Below, one piece after another: positions 7,993 through 17,396 of a DNA stretch of 64,000 nt. This stretch comes from Spelaeicoccus albus (GTDB taxonomy: Bacteria; Actinomycetota; Actinomycetes; Actinomycetales; Brevibacteriaceae): contig NZ_JACBZP010000001.1 of the NCBI RefSeq assembly GCF_013409065.1, positions 3,420,518-3,484,517 of the forward strand, read 5' to 3'. The stretch's first letter is position 1; each line of letters opens with the position of its first letter. The position numbers and the translations under genes were made by a program. Under the pieces are notes generated by a model. It made no database searches and was not told where the DNA came from. It worked only from the letters and a program-made list of their open reading frames with translations.

Positions 7993-9033
7993 CTAGAGCG
8001 ACGGGCGATCGATAAGGGTGTCCGCAAAGTGACAGCGGGAGACATGCGCCCCGGCAAGTTCGACGAGCTCGGGTTCTCGTTCGCGGCAAATGTCCTCGGC
8101 CATCCAGCATCGTGACCGAAAGCGGCAACCGGACGGCGGGTCGATCGGCGACGGAGGGTCGCCGGTGAGGATGATCCTTTCCCGGTCCGCGGGGCCCCCG
8201 CGAAGTTCCGGGGCCGCGGCGAGCAGAGCTTTCGTATACGGGTGACCCGTCGTGTCGTAAACGTCGGAATAATCGCCGAGCTCGACCACGCGCCCCAGAT
8301 ACATCGTTGCTACCCGATCGGCCATGTGCCGCACGATTTGGAGATCGTGAGCTATGAACACAAAACTGAGATCGAGTTCTCGCTGCAGGTCCTGGAGCAG
8401 ATTCACAATCTGAGCCCGCACCGAAACGTCCAGCGCCGACACCGCCTCGTCGCACACGAGCAGATCCGGGTTCAACGCGATGCCGCGAGCAATGCCGATA
8501 CGCTGCTGCTGTCCGCCGGAGAACTGATGCGGATAGCGATTCATGTGCTCCGGCTTGAGCCCGACCAGTTCCATCAGTTCTGCTACTTTGGCGCGCCGCC
8601 GTCCGGACGGAAGCAGATTCCGGTGGATCCGGAACGGTTCGGCGACGAGTTCCCCCACCTTCTTGCGTGGGTTCAGCGCACTGAATGGGTCTTGGAAGAT
8701 CAACTGGATGTTTCGCCGCATCTCTTTGCGTTCGGCACCGCGAAGGGCATTGATGTCCTGCCCGCGAAACAACACCCGGCCTTCCGTCGGCCGGTCGAGG
8801 CCGGCAATCACCCGGGCCAACGTCGACTTGCCGCACCCCGACTCGCCGATCACTCCCAAGGTCTCGCCGCCTCGGACGGTGAGATCGACGCCGTCCAGCG
8901 CCCGCACCGACTTTCGCGGGGCGAACGGCATCCGACGCGGCAAGGGATAATGCTGCTTGACGCCGTCCAGCTCGAGCAACGGTCCGCCCGGTCCGGCCGG
9001 CTGTTCTGAGTTCGTCACGAATTCCTCTGTCAT
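7993..9033 (-). CDS. Opp/Dpp-type ABC transporter ATPase (F subunit)
   Basis: A 346-residue ATP-binding subunit of an Opp/Dpp-family importer. It has Walker A GESGCGKST, signature FSGGQQQRIGIARGIA, Walker B LLVCDEAVSALD, and the C-terminal oligopeptide/dipeptide-family Cys motif CRFRSRCWMAEDIC (iron-sulphur-like in this family). ATG 9033 overlaps the stop of the upstream ATPase gene by 4 bases (ATGA); a longer reading from 9117 would overlap that gene by 88 bases and is less likely. It is the last gene of the transporter operon, followed by repeat copy A. Confidence 0.92.
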   Translation of the reverse strand: MTEEFVTNSEQPAGPGGPLLELDGVKQHYPLPRRMPFAPRKSVRALDGVDLTVRGGETLGVIGESGCGKSTLARVIAGLDRPTEGRVLFRGQDINALRGAERKEMRRNIQLIFQDPFSALNPRKKVGELVAEPFRIHRNLLPSGRRRAKVAELMELVGLKPEHMNRYPHQFSGGQQQRIGIARGIALNPDLLVCDEAVSALDVSVRAQIVNLLQDLQRELDLSFVFIAHDLQIVRHMADRVATMYLGRVVELGDYSDVYDTTGHPYTKALLAAAPELRGGPADRERIILTGDPPSPIDPPSGCRFRSRCWMAEDICREREPELVELAGAHVSRCHFADTLIDRPSL

Positions 9034-10037
9034 TGCCGCAATATCCGATCGCTGAAGAAGCACGCACTTCGCCGACCGGGTGCCACTTCTTCGAGCGGAG
9101 GGGCACTGATTCGACATTCGGGCTGCGCAAATTCGCAGCGCGGGGCGAACGAGCAGCCCGCCGGAAGCCGATTGAGTTCGGGCGGTTGCCCGGGGATCGC
9201 CGGCAATCGCTTGCCTTTGAGATCCTCGCTGGAAACCGATGAGGCAAGCCCTCGGCTGTACGGATGGGCCGGGTTCGTCAACAGGTCGCGCGTCGGCCCG
9301 CGTTCAACGATCCTGCCGGCGTACATGACGGCTGTCTCATCGGTGACTTCACTGACCACGCTGATGTCATGCGTAATGAGAACCAAGCCCATGTCGCGTT
9401 CGTCCTGCTGTTCTTTGAGCAGTTCGAGAATCTGAGCCTGTACCGTGACATCGAGCGCCGTCGTCGGTTCGTCGGCAATCAGCACTTTCGGGTCCAATGC
9501 CAATGCCATCGCTATGACGATGCGTTGCCGCATTCCCCCGGAAAACTGGTGGGGGTAGTCGTGCACTCGGCCGGCGGCGCCGGGGATGCGCACTCGGTCC
9601 ATCATCTCGATGGCGGCCAGTCGGGATGCCCGACGAGACATTCCACGGTGGACGCGGTACAGCTCGCCAATTTGATTGCCGACCGTGTGCACCGGATTGA
9701 GCGCGGTCAACGCGTCTTGGAACACCATGCTGATTTCGCTGCCGATGACGCGTTGGCGCTGCTTTTCCGGTAGCCCGACGAGATTCATCTCATCCAGCAG
9801 GATCTCGCCGGATGTGACGTGTGCCGGCGGCGTGTCGAGCAGTCCCATGATTGCCGAGGCCGTCACCGACTTACCCGATCCGCTTTCACCGAGAATGCCC
9901 AAGGCTTGGCCCTGCCGGACGTCCAACTCGACGTCGTTGACGGCTCGTACTCGTCCGGCCGGTGTCTCGAATTCGACCACGAGGTCGCGCACGGACAGGA
10001 TCGGCTCGGCCGGTTGCGGAATCGGTTCGGCCGTCAT
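9030..10037 (-). CDS. Opp/Dpp-type ABC transporter ATPase (D subunit)
   Basis: A 335-residue ATP-binding subunit. Walker A is GESGSGKSV, the signature [16 protein letters not shown] and Walker [12 protein letters not shown]; a C-terminal Cys cluster [14 protein letters not shown] is present. It pairs with the following ATPase to form the usual asymmetric nucleotide-binding dimer. ATG 10037 overlaps the permease stop by 4 bases and has GGGAG four bases upstream. Confidence 0.92.
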   Translation of the reverse strand: MTAEPIPQPAEPILSVRDLVVEFETPAGRVRAVNDVELDVRQGQALGILGESGSGKSVTASAIMGLLDTPPAHVTSGEILLDEMNLVGLPEKQRQRVIGSEISMVFQDALTALNPVHTVGNQIGELYRVHRGMSRRASRLAAIEMMDRVRIPGAAGRVHDYPHQFSGGMRQRIVIAMALALDPKVLIADEPTTALDVTVQAQILELLKEQQDERDMGLVLITHDISVVSEVTDETAVMYAGRIVERGPTRDLLTNPAHPYSRGLASSVSSEDLKGKRLPAIPGQPPELNRLPAGCSFAPRCEFAQPECRISAPPLEEVAPGRRSACFFSDRILRQ

Positions 10038-10936
10038 GATGCTCCCTTGGGGTCGAATTCATCGCGCAACGCTTCGCCGAACAGTACGAAGGCAAGCACC
10101 GTCACGCTCAAGAAGATGGCGGGGAATATCAGCAGATGTGGTGATTCGGACACGTATTGTCGCGCCGCTGCGAGTTGGAGACCCCAGGAGACCGACGGCG
10201 GAGACAATCCGACGCCGATGAATGTCAGCCCGGCTTCCGCAGCGATGACACCGCCGACGCCGAGCGTTTGCAACACGAGCAGCGGCGTCAGCGAGTTTGG
10301 CACCAGGTGGCTGAAAATCAACCGGAAGTCGCTGCCGCCCAGCACACGCGATGCTTGCACGTATTCGCGGTTCCTGACCGTCATGACCGACGATCGCATA
10401 TATCGCACGCCGCCGGGCCAGTGGAAGAGCGCGAGCGCGAAGGACACCGTCCAGATCGTGCGATGGTCAAAGAGTTGAAGCACCACGATTGCGGCGAGAA
10501 TGAACGGCAGCCCGAATGCGATATCGCACACGCGCGATATCAGCGCATCAACCCAGCGACCGTAGAATCCTGCCAAGGCGCCCAGGATCGCAGAGACGAC
10601 AAACGAGGCCGACGTGACGACGATGCCGACGACGATCGAGGCGCGAGCACCGTAGATGACGTTCGTATAGTAGTCGCAGCCTTGCGGGTCGTAGCCGAAC
10701 CAATGCGAAGCGCTCGGCGGTTTGTTGGTGTTCAAGATGTTGCAGCCCGCGTTGGGGTCGCTGCCGAATCCCGCAAAGAGCTGCGGAAATGCCGCCATGA
10801 CGATCATGATGAGGACGAGTGCGCCGGAGATCACGAACCGGGGTCGCTGCGCGAGACTTCGAATTCGATGCCACGTGTTGGGCTCGTCCGCTATGTCCTC
10901 GACGGGGCCGGACAGCACCTGCCGATCGACGCTCAT
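10034..10936 (-). CDS. Opp/Dpp-type ABC transporter permease (C subunit)
   Basis: A 300-residue inner-membrane permease. It has an N-terminal transmembrane helix (FVISGALVLIMIVMAAFPQLF), a periplasmic-type loop containing Cys and SASHWFGYDPQG as in OppC/DppC, then five further helices and the EAA-type loop ASRVLGGSDFRLIFSHLVPNS. ATG 10936 overlaps the stop of the other permease by 4 bases. It forms the translocation path with the B subunit. Confidence 0.92.
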   Translation of the reverse strand: MSVDRQVLSGPVEDIADEPNTWHRIRSLAQRPRFVISGALVLIMIVMAAFPQLFAGFGSDPNAGCNILNTNKPPSASHWFGYDPQGCDYYTNVIYGARASIVVGIVVTSASFVVSAILGALAGFYGRWVDALISRVCDIAFGLPFILAAIVVLQLFDHRTIWTVSFALALFHWPGGVRYMRSSVMTVRNREYVQASRVLGGSDFRLIFSHLVPNSLTPLLVLQTLGVGGVIAAEAGLTFIGVGLSPPSVSWGLQLAAARQYVSESPHLLIFPAIFLSVTVLAFVLFGEALRDEFDPKGAS

Positions 10937-11856
10937 ACCCGCACCCTCGGATCGATCAAGCCGTATGTGAGGTCAACGAGCAAATTGAAGACCAGGTAGA
11001 CGATGACCAGCAGCGTAGCGATGCCGACGACCACTGTGCCCTCCTTGTTGTGAATTGCCTGCACCATGAGCTGGCCGATGCCGGGAATGTTGAAAATGGC
11101 TTCGATGATGACGGCGCCCCCGAGCATTCCGGCCAGGCTCAAGCCCAGATACGTCACGACCGGGATCATGGCGTTGCGCAAGGCGTGTTTCCAGATGCTT
11201 CGCGACGGCGACAAGCCTTTGGCCCGAGCCGTGCGCATGTAATCCGTCCGCAAGACGTCCACCAGGCTTGTGCGAGTGAGTCGCGCCAGACTTGCTGAGG
11301 CTTCAAAGGCCATCACCAGCGCCGGGAGGATATATGCCATCGGCCATCCGGCGCCGATGCCCGCGGGGTCGACCCAGTTGAGCTGGACGCCGAAGAGTGT
11401 TTGGGCTCCCAGCGCGATGACGAATCCGGGAACGCCCAAAAACACGACGGTGAAGATCAACGCGAAATGGTCTCCGGCACGGTTGTGTTTCAATCCGCCG
11501 TACACGCCGATCGCCAGGCCGATGATCAGTTTGAGCACCCACGCCGTCAACGCGAGCTTGAAAGTATTGGGCCATCGCTCGGCAATCAGACCGCTGACCG
11601 GCCGACCAAAGAAATCGATACCGAGATTGCCGTGGACGAGGTTCCACATATAGTGCCCGTACTGCGCCAGAAACGGGTCATTGAGGTGGTAGGCCTCGCG
11701 GATTTGCGTCACCGTTGAGGCAGGAAGCGGACGTGAGCCGGTCAACGCTGCCACGGGATCACCGGGCATGGCGAAGGTCAGAGCGTAAATGATGAATGTC
11801 GCGCCAATAACCACGGGCACCATTTGCAGTACTCGCCGGAGCGTATACCCAAGCAT
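10933..11856 (-). CDS. Opp/Dpp-type ABC transporter permease (B subunit)
   Basis: A 307-residue permease with about six transmembrane helices. It starts MLGYTLRRVLQMVPVVIGAT, typical of OppB/DppB, and contains the conserved FAMPGDPV and the EAA loop RTARAKGLSPSRSIWKHALRN. ATG 11856 follows GGGGGA at eight bases. The gene lies 17 bases after the ROK regulator stop, in one run with the binding protein and the downstream C, D and F subunits. Confidence 0.92.
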   Translation of the reverse strand: MLGYTLRRVLQMVPVVIGATFIIYALTFAMPGDPVAALTGSRPLPASTVTQIREAYHLNDPFLAQYGHYMWNLVHGNLGIDFFGRPVSGLIAERWPNTFKLALTAWVLKLIIGLAIGVYGGLKHNRAGDHFALIFTVVFLGVPGFVIALGAQTLFGVQLNWVDPAGIGAGWPMAYILPALVMAFEASASLARLTRTSLVDVLRTDYMRTARAKGLSPSRSIWKHALRNAMIPVVTYLGLSLAGMLGGAVIIEAIFNIPGIGQLMVQAIHNKEGTVVVGIATLLVIVYLVFNLLVDLTYGLIDPRVRV

Positions 11857-11873
11857 CGTTTGTGTCCCCCTTC

Positions 11874-13103
11874 CTACCGAGCACCCGGTGCGTCATCGAC
11901 GGTGCTGAGGTGGCCGACCGGATCGTCGAGCGCTGCAGCGACGATGGTGGTGGCGGCGAATAGCGTCAGCGACATCTCGTTCGACAGCGAGGTGACGATT
12001 CGAGCGGACGCATTGCTTGCGGAGTCTGCATACAGATCCGCCTCGGCTCGCACCATGTCGAGATATTGCGGCGTTTCGGCCACGGTGCCGGCAATGACCA
12101 GATACTCCGGATCGATGATGTCCATCAAGATGGCCGCAGCACGTCCGACATATCGACTGCGACGACCAAGCACATCGGCCGCCACCGGGTCGCCGTCCGC
12201 CGCCCTAGTCACGATGTCGGCGAATTCCGGGACTTCGGCCAGGCCGGCTTCGGCTGCCATCCGTTCAACAGCGTCGTCCGTCGCCACTGCTTTCAGGCAG
12301 CCGGATCTGCCGCAATCGCAAGGGATTGCCCGTTCGGTGACTTTCAAGTGCGCGATGTTCCCGGCGCTTTGTCGATAGCCCGCCCGAATGATGCCGTCGT
12401 GAACGCTGACGGAGCCGACGTCCGCCGTCACCACCATCAGGACGAAGCTGCTGGCGGTCTTTCCGTATCCGTAGAGGAGTTCCGATTGAGCCGCCGCGCG
12501 AGCGTTCTGTTCGACAATGATCGGCTCCGGGACTCGGCCGCTGAGTTGTCCTCGTACGTCGACGTCGCGCCAGCCGGCGACCGGATTCTCCACGATAGTT
12601 CCGGCTCGGCGATCGACAATGCCGCCGCTGGCTATGCCCGTACCGACTATCGAGACGCCGGCGGGGCAGTCCGCCACGAGGTCACGGGCCGCCCCGGCAA
12701 CCATTTCCAGCGCCTCCGGGGCCGGCACCCCGGCATGCGGCACCAACACGGACACGTGCTCGGTGCCGTCGAAGCCGACAATTGCCACGCCGGTCGTCCG
12801 CGGACCCAGATGGATGCCGAGGACGGCGCGACGGCGCCCGTCAATGGCCAGCGGCACCCCGGGCCTGCCGAGGACGCCGGTCTTGGGCTCCAATTCCCGG
12901 ACGAGACCGAACTCGATCAACTCGTTGACCAAGTTCGTGCCGGTGGCGGCGGACAGCCCCAGCGCCCTGGCTGTTTCCGAACGTGTCTCGCCCGGGCTCA
13001 GCATGATTCGCCGAAGAACCATTGACATGTTGGTGCGGCGCATATCATTGCTGCGCTGCCCTCGGGCGGGCTTTCGCAAACCGGAATCGGAATAGGTTGT
13101 CAT
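11874..13103 (-). CDS. ROK-family transcriptional regulator
   Basis: A 409-residue ROK (repressor/ORF/kinase) protein. The N-terminal ~70 residues form a winged helix-turn-helix (SETARALGLSAATGTNLVNELIEFGLV). The rest is the sugar-kinase-like domain with VLGIHLGPRTTGVAIV, a histidine in GNIAHLKV and the zinc motif CDCGRSGCLK, where the consensus ends in Glu instead of Lys. ROK regulators usually sense sugars or glycosides. Its place inside the transporter operon, between binding protein and permeases, suggests it controls this operon and that the cargo is a carbohydrate; both are inference. Confidence 0.9.
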   Translation of the reverse strand: MTTYSDSGLRKPARGQRSNDMRRTNMSMVLRRIMLSPGETRSETARALGLSAATGTNLVNELIEFGLVRELEPKTGVLGRPGVPLAIDGRRRAVLGIHLGPRTTGVAIVGFDGTEHVSVLVPHAGVPAPEALEMVAGAARDLVADCPAGVSIVGTGIASGGIVDRRAGTIVENPVAGWRDVDVRGQLSGRVPEPIIVEQNARAAAQSELLYGYGKTASSFVLMVVTADVGSVSVHDGIIRAGYRQSAGNIAHLKVTERAIPCDCGRSGCLKAVATDDAVERMAAEAGLAEVPEFADIVTRAADGDPVAADVLGRRSRYVGRAAAILMDIIDPEYLVIAGTVAETPQYLDMVRAEADLYADSASNASARIVTSLSNEMSLTLFAATTIVAAALDDPVGHLSTVDDAPGAR

Positions 13104-13121
13104 CGAGAGAATCCGTTACCG

Positions 13122-14714
13122 TCAGCAGCCGTAGCCTGCACGATAAAACTGCAGGTCACCTTGCACGTCGTTCATCACGGCACACTTGGAGTGCAGACCG
13201 TAGTCTTTCGGCACGAACAACGGAATGGCCGGCATGTCCTGCAGAATCAGGTGTTCGGCTTTGGCGAACTTCGCATTGCGCTTCTTCACGTTCAGCTCGC
13301 CGCGTGCCGAACGGATCAGTTTGTCGACGGCCGGATTGCTGTATCCCGTCGCCGCATTGCCGTCTCCATTGGTTTCGTACTGGCTCAAATACTGGTCCGG
13401 GCTCTTGAACGACCAGCCCCACAGTCCAAACAATGCGCCGTCGAGCTTGCCGTTGTTGCGCTTCGACTGCAGCTCGGTGCCCAGCATCGGCTTGAGCTGG
13501 ACCTTGATGCCCAGATTGGATTTTATTTGCTTGGACACGGCTTGAACGAGTTCCTTGTCCGAGTCGCTGTTGTAATCGATATTGAGCGTGCCGGAGAATC
13601 CCCCGGACTTCTTCAGGAGCTTTTTGGCTTTGGTCGGGTTGTAGGTGCAGGCTTCGCACGAACCTTTTCGGTAGGACCCCAGCGACGGGGGCACAAGCGA
13701 GTCCGACGGCGCCGAATTGCCCTGGAGGAGTGACTTCGCAATGCTCTTTCGATCGATCGACATTGCTATGGCGTGCCGGAGCTCCGGACTGCGAAGTTTC
13801 TTCAGATACTCGGGGAACTGAAGTGTGTTCTGCTTACTTTCGGTCTTCACCTTGTACAGCGCGTCGGAACCCAGCTGTGATTTGGCCTTTGCCACCATCG
13901 CAGGTTGGATGTTGCGCATCATGTCCAGATTGTTCGCCGTCATGTCCGTGTAGGCCGCATCCGGCGAGGTGTAGATCTTCGCCACCAAGGTCGTGGCGCC
14001 GCCCGAGAAGCCGGCGCTTCCCTTGAAGCCGTCCCACTTCTTCATCGTGACCGACTGGTTGTGATCCCACGAGACGACCTTGTACGGGCCATTGCTGATC
14101 GGCTTCGACTCGTACGATTTCGGGTCGGTGAACGCGACCTTCGGGAGCGGGCACGTGGGATTCGTCGACAAGATCTTCGGGAAGTCCGAATTCGGCTCGG
14201 ACAAGGTGACTGTGATCGTGTATTTACCGGAGGTCTGCACTCCCGAGAGCTTCTTGACCTTCGGCTTGGAGCCGTCGGGAGGGTTCATGGCGTCGTACCC
14301 CTTGAAGCTCGCGAACATGCCGTTGCCCTGCCAGGCGTTCGGGCCGTATGCGGCTTTGTTCCACGCTTGTACAAACGACGATGCCGTGACCGGGGATCCG
14401 TCTTGGAAGGTCCATCCATGGCGGAGTTTGATCGTCCACGACTTGGCGTCGGTGCTCTTCACCGATTTCGCGGCCAAGGGCTCGTACTTTTGGGTCTTGG
14501 TATTCATCTCCATCAAGTTCGCGCAGGTCGCCATGGCAATCTGGCTTCCCGGATCCTTTTGCGGCAATAGCGACTTCGGTTCAGTTGTTTCGAACGTCAA
14601 GGTGCCGTCGCCGCCATCGGATCCTGCTTGGCCTCCTCCGTCGCTGCAGGCAGCTGCTCCCAACAGCAGTGATGCGGCCGCCGCAGCGGCGAGGACTGCT
14701 CGATTCTTGAACAT
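13122..14714 (-). CDS. Solute-binding lipoprotein of the ABC importer (SBP_bac_5)
   Basis: A 530-residue extracellular solute-binding lipoprotein of family 5, the class that serves Opp/Dpp importers. The lipobox is LLLGAAAC at the end of a 20-odd-residue signal peptide, so the mature protein is lipid-anchored at the Cys. The family region AMSIDRKSIAKSLLQG and the usual ~500-residue length are seen. ATG 14714 is chosen because AAAGGA precedes it and the signal peptide starts there (MFKNRAVLAAAAA); an upstream in-frame start would add 23 residues ahead of the signal peptide. It is the first gene of the operon. Confidence 0.92.
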   Translation of the reverse strand: MFKNRAVLAAAAAASLLLGAAACSDGGGQAGSDGGDGTLTFETTEPKSLLPQKDPGSQIAMATCANLMEMNTKTQKYEPLAAKSVKSTDAKSWTIKLRHGWTFQDGSPVTASSFVQAWNKAAYGPNAWQGNGMFASFKGYDAMNPPDGSKPKVKKLSGVQTSGKYTITVTLSEPNSDFPKILSTNPTCPLPKVAFTDPKSYESKPISNGPYKVVSWDHNQSVTMKKWDGFKGSAGFSGGATTLVAKIYTSPDAAYTDMTANNLDMMRNIQPAMVAKAKSQLGSDALYKVKTESKQNTLQFPEYLKKLRSPELRHAIAMSIDRKSIAKSLLQGNSAPSDSLVPPSLGSYRKGSCEACTYNPTKAKKLLKKSGGFSGTLNIDYNSDSDKELVQAVSKQIKSNLGIKVQLKPMLGTELQSKRNNGKLDGALFGLWGWSFKSPDQYLSQYETNGDGNAATGYSNPAVDKLIRSARGELNVKKRNAKFAKAEHLILQDMPAIPLFVPKDYGLHSKCAVMNDVQGDLQFYRAGYGC

Positions 14715-14781
14715 TGCGTTCCTTTCGCAAAGGTCTCCATTGATCTGCGCCGCGCCGATGAGGATGCGAGTGGCGCGTTTC

Positions 14782-14810
14782 ACTTATTTAATTCATCACA
14801 TATAATAAGT
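14782..14810. promoter_or_regulatory. AT-rich inverted repeat and -10 in the transporter/oxidoreductase divergent region
   Basis: ACTTATT (14782-14788) and AATAAGT (14804-14810) form a 7-base inverted repeat with a 15-base spacer, in an AT-rich island of a GC-rich sequence. A perfect TATAAT (14801-14806) could be the -10 of the rightward oxidoreductase gene. The position between divergent promoters suits an operator, perhaps for the ROK protein. The -35 elements are not clear. Confidence 0.4.
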
Positions 14811-14921
14811 AGAAACACGGTGCGGTGCAACCATGCGTGTAGCACGGGCTGTTTTGAACAGTGCCTCCGTCACCCCATACGCCCGAGCCGGAGCCCGGCC
14901 CTGACAGCGAGGAGAATTCAC

Positions 14922-16082
14922 GTGGATCTCAACATCGGCATCATCGGATTCGGCATGCGCGCCGGACTTTGGAAGCATGTCCACCGGCCCGGCGCCGGGT
15001 CGCAGGTCACGATGGTGTGCGACGTGAGTGAGCGCGGCCGGGCCGACGCCGCCACGAACCTGCCCGGCGCCGTCGTCACCGCCGAGCTGGACGACGTGCT
15101 CACTGCCGGGCTGGACGCCGTCCTCGTTCTCACCCCCGATGACCAGCACGCTCCGGTCGTCATGGCCACGCTGGACGCCGGCATCCCCACCTTTTGTGAG
15201 AAGCCGCTGGCAACCACCGTCGAGGATTGCGATGCTCTGCTCGAGCGGGCGTACAAGACCGGCACCAAGCTCTACGTGGGCCACAATATGCGCCATATGC
15301 CGGTGGTCGTGCAAATGCGCAAGCTGATCGATGCCGGCGCCATTGGCGAGGTCAAAGCGGTATGGTGCCGGCACTTCGTTGGTACCGGCGGCGACTTCTA
15401 CTTCAAGGACTGGCATGCCGACCGAAAGCACTCCACCGGCTTGCTCTTGCAAAAGGGCGCGCACGATATTGACGTCATCCATTTGTTGGCCGGCGGCTAC
15501 ACCGACCGGGTGTCGGCCATGGGCGCGCTCAGCGTATACGGCGATATCACCGACCGACGCGACCATTCCGACGAACGCATGTGGGATTGGTATTCCGCGG
15601 ACAATTGGCCGCCAACGGAACAAAAGGGACTGAACCCGGTCGTCGACGTCGAAGACGTCTCGATGGTGAATATGACACTGGACAATGGCGTCATGGCGTC
15701 CTACGAACAATGCCACTTCACGCCTGACTACTGGCGCAATTACACGGTCATCGGTACGGCCGGCCGGTTGGAGAACTTCGGCGACGGCCCCGGGGACGAG
15801 ATCCGCGTGTGGAACCGGCGACACGACGGGGTCGCAAAGCCCGACGCCGTCGAGGAAATTCAGGACGCCGAAGGCGGCCACGGAGGCGCCGATCCGCGGC
15901 TCATCGCCGAGTTCTTGGACTTCGTGCGCACCGGCACGAAGACCACGACCTCTCCCCTGGCCGCCCGCAATTCAGTGGCCGTCGGATGTCTGGCCACCGA
16001 ATCGATTCGAGGAGACGGATCCGCAATGCAAATTCCACGGCTCGACGACGACCTGGTGGCGTACTTCGAAGCCGGTCAGTAA
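14922..16082 (+). CDS. Gfo/Idh/MocA-family oxidoreductase
   Basis: A 386-residue NAD(P)-dependent oxidoreductase. The Rossmann fold starts at once with IGIIGFGMRAGL. The family's dinucleotide/substrate motif is seen as FCEKPLATT (about residue 90), and QKGAHDIDVIHLLAGG supplies the catalytic-type His/Asp region. GTG 14922 follows GAGGAG at good spacing and begins right at the fold; upstream in-frame codons are ignored. Substrates of the family are sugars, inositols and sugar acids. Being divergent from an ABC importer with a ROK regulator, it may act on the imported compound or a derivative (inference). Confidence 0.9.
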   Translation: MDLNIGIIGFGMRAGLWKHVHRPGAGSQVTMVCDVSERGRADAATNLPGAVVTAELDDVLTAGLDAVLVLTPDDQHAPVVMATLDAGIPTFCEKPLATTVEDCDALLERAYKTGTKLYVGHNMRHMPVVVQMRKLIDAGAIGEVKAVWCRHFVGTGGDFYFKDWHADRKHSTGLLLQKGAHDIDVIHLLAGGYTDRVSAMGALSVYGDITDRRDHSDERMWDWYSADNWPPTEQKGLNPVVDVEDVSMVNMTLDNGVMASYEQCHFTPDYWRNYTVIGTAGRLENFGDGPGDEIRVWNRRHDGVAKPDAVEEIQDAEGGHGGADPRLIAEFLDFVRTGTKTTTSPLAARNSVAVGCLATESIRGDGSAMQIPRLDDDLVAYFEAGQ

Positions 16083-16109
16083 CGCTGCCGCTTCCCTCCT
16101 GCCCTCCGC

Positions 16110-16195
16110 GAGTGGTGGCGAATGGTCGTCTCCCCTCCGCGAGTGGTGGCGAATGGTCGTGATTTTGGAAAAATCACGACCATTCGCCACCACTC
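16110..16195. repeat. Palindromic repeat, copy B
   Basis: The same composite as copy A: half-unit 16110-16128, 12-base spacer TCTCCCCTCCGC, then a perfect palindrome with arms 16141-16166 and 16170-16195. The loop is GGA, the reverse complement of copy A's TCC. It lies between the convergent oxidoreductase and SGNH-hydrolase genes. Confidence 0.95.
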
Positions 16196-16267
16196 GGCGG
16201 GGCGGGGCTGGGCTGGGTCCGGCTGGGGTCGGCTGGGGTCGGCGAGCTGCGAACCGGCAACGCGGCC

Positions 16268-17275
16268 TTAGCGTGCCCGCCGACCGTGCGAGGGCCGATG
16301 CCGCAGCCGGCCAAGCGTGCGCCGACCCATGGAAACGATCCGGACGCCGTGCTTGTGCTCCTCGGCGCTGACCTCGGTGCCGGCGTGTCGCGATGCGCGG
16401 AAGGCCAGCCACGCCAGGAATTGTCCGCGCTCTTCGTTGTAGACGCGGTGCGGGACGAACGCCCGCTTGTGGGTCCAGACTCCGGACGCCGCACAGAGGC
16501 TCGGCAAGATGACTTCCGCAGCCCGCGCATATCCTTGCGACGACGGATGCAGCCCGTCGGCCGAGAACATGGCGGACGGATCTCGTCGGAAGATCGGCCC
16601 GAGAGTATCGGCCAGCGACACGGTACGGCCGCCGGCGCGCAGGACGACGATAGTCTGAGCCGCTGCGAGCAGCCGGCTCAGCCAGTGCGCAAAGATGCGA
16701 AGCGGCTGAATAAACGGTCGAATAGTGCCCATGTCCGGGCAGGTCGCCACGACGACCTCGCAGCCGAGCATGCGAAGGGTGCGCACCGCCTCGGATAGAA
16801 ATTGCACGGCCGGGCCGGTGCGTTGCAAATGCATCAAGTCATTGCCGCCGACGACTATCACCGCGACGTCGGGCTTCACTCCGAGCGCGCCCAACGCCGA
16901 GACTTGCGCGGGGAGTCCTCGCGATTCACACCCGATGACCGCTTGATTGTAGAGGTGTACGGGCCGCCCCGACTCCTTCGACAGCCCGCGCGCCAACATC
17001 ACGGCGACGGAGCCGTCCGGGCCGTCCGCACCGACGCCGACCGCCAGCGAGTCGCCGAACATGGCAAGTTTGACGGGGTCGCCGGGCAAGTCGTCGCCGA
17101 ATGTGCCGGACGGCGCTTTGGTCGTGATGGGAGCCGCCGGATGCAAGCGTTCGCGTGCCCAGAATCCTTCCAGCACCGTCACGATCCCCACAGCCGTCAC
17201 GGCTCCGACGACGGCGCCGCCGAGTGCACCGCCGGCTTTCAGCAGCTTGTTCGCAGCCCCCACTTCCGACCTCAT
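16268..17275 (-). CDS. Membrane-anchored SGNH/GDSL hydrolase
   Basis: A 335-residue hydrolase of the SGNH fold. Block I is MFGDSLAVG (nucleophile Ser), block II Gly lies in NQAVIGCESRG, block III is VGGNDLMH and block V SADGLHPSSQG (Asp and His). A hydrophobic N-terminal stretch (GGALGGAVVGAVTAVGIVTV) looks like a membrane anchor or signal, so the enzyme probably works outside the membrane on esters of the envelope or medium. ATG 17275 is preferred; a GTG at 17329 would add 18 residues. The C-terminus is Arg/His-rich. Confidence 0.85.
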   Translation of the reverse strand: MRSEVGAANKLLKAGGALGGAVVGAVTAVGIVTVLEGFWARERLHPAAPITTKAPSGTFGDDLPGDPVKLAMFGDSLAVGVGADGPDGSVAVMLARGLSKESGRPVHLYNQAVIGCESRGLPAQVSALGALGVKPDVAVIVVGGNDLMHLQRTGPAVQFLSEAVRTLRMLGCEVVVATCPDMGTIRPFIQPLRIFAHWLSRLLAAAQTIVVLRAGGRTVSLADTLGPIFRRDPSAMFSADGLHPSSQGYARAAEVILPSLCAASGVWTHKRAFVPHRVYNEERGQFLAWLAFRASRHAGTEVSAEEHKHGVRIVSMGRRTLGRLRHRPSHGRRAR

Positions 17276-17396
17276 TTCCGCACGATCCCCACGGAAAGCT
17301 TCCGCCTTCTCATCGCAGTGTAACGCCACCGACTCATAGCGTATCTATCTACCTGCGGAAGGACGAGAATTCCCGGCAAGTCGAACGGGCGCGACG

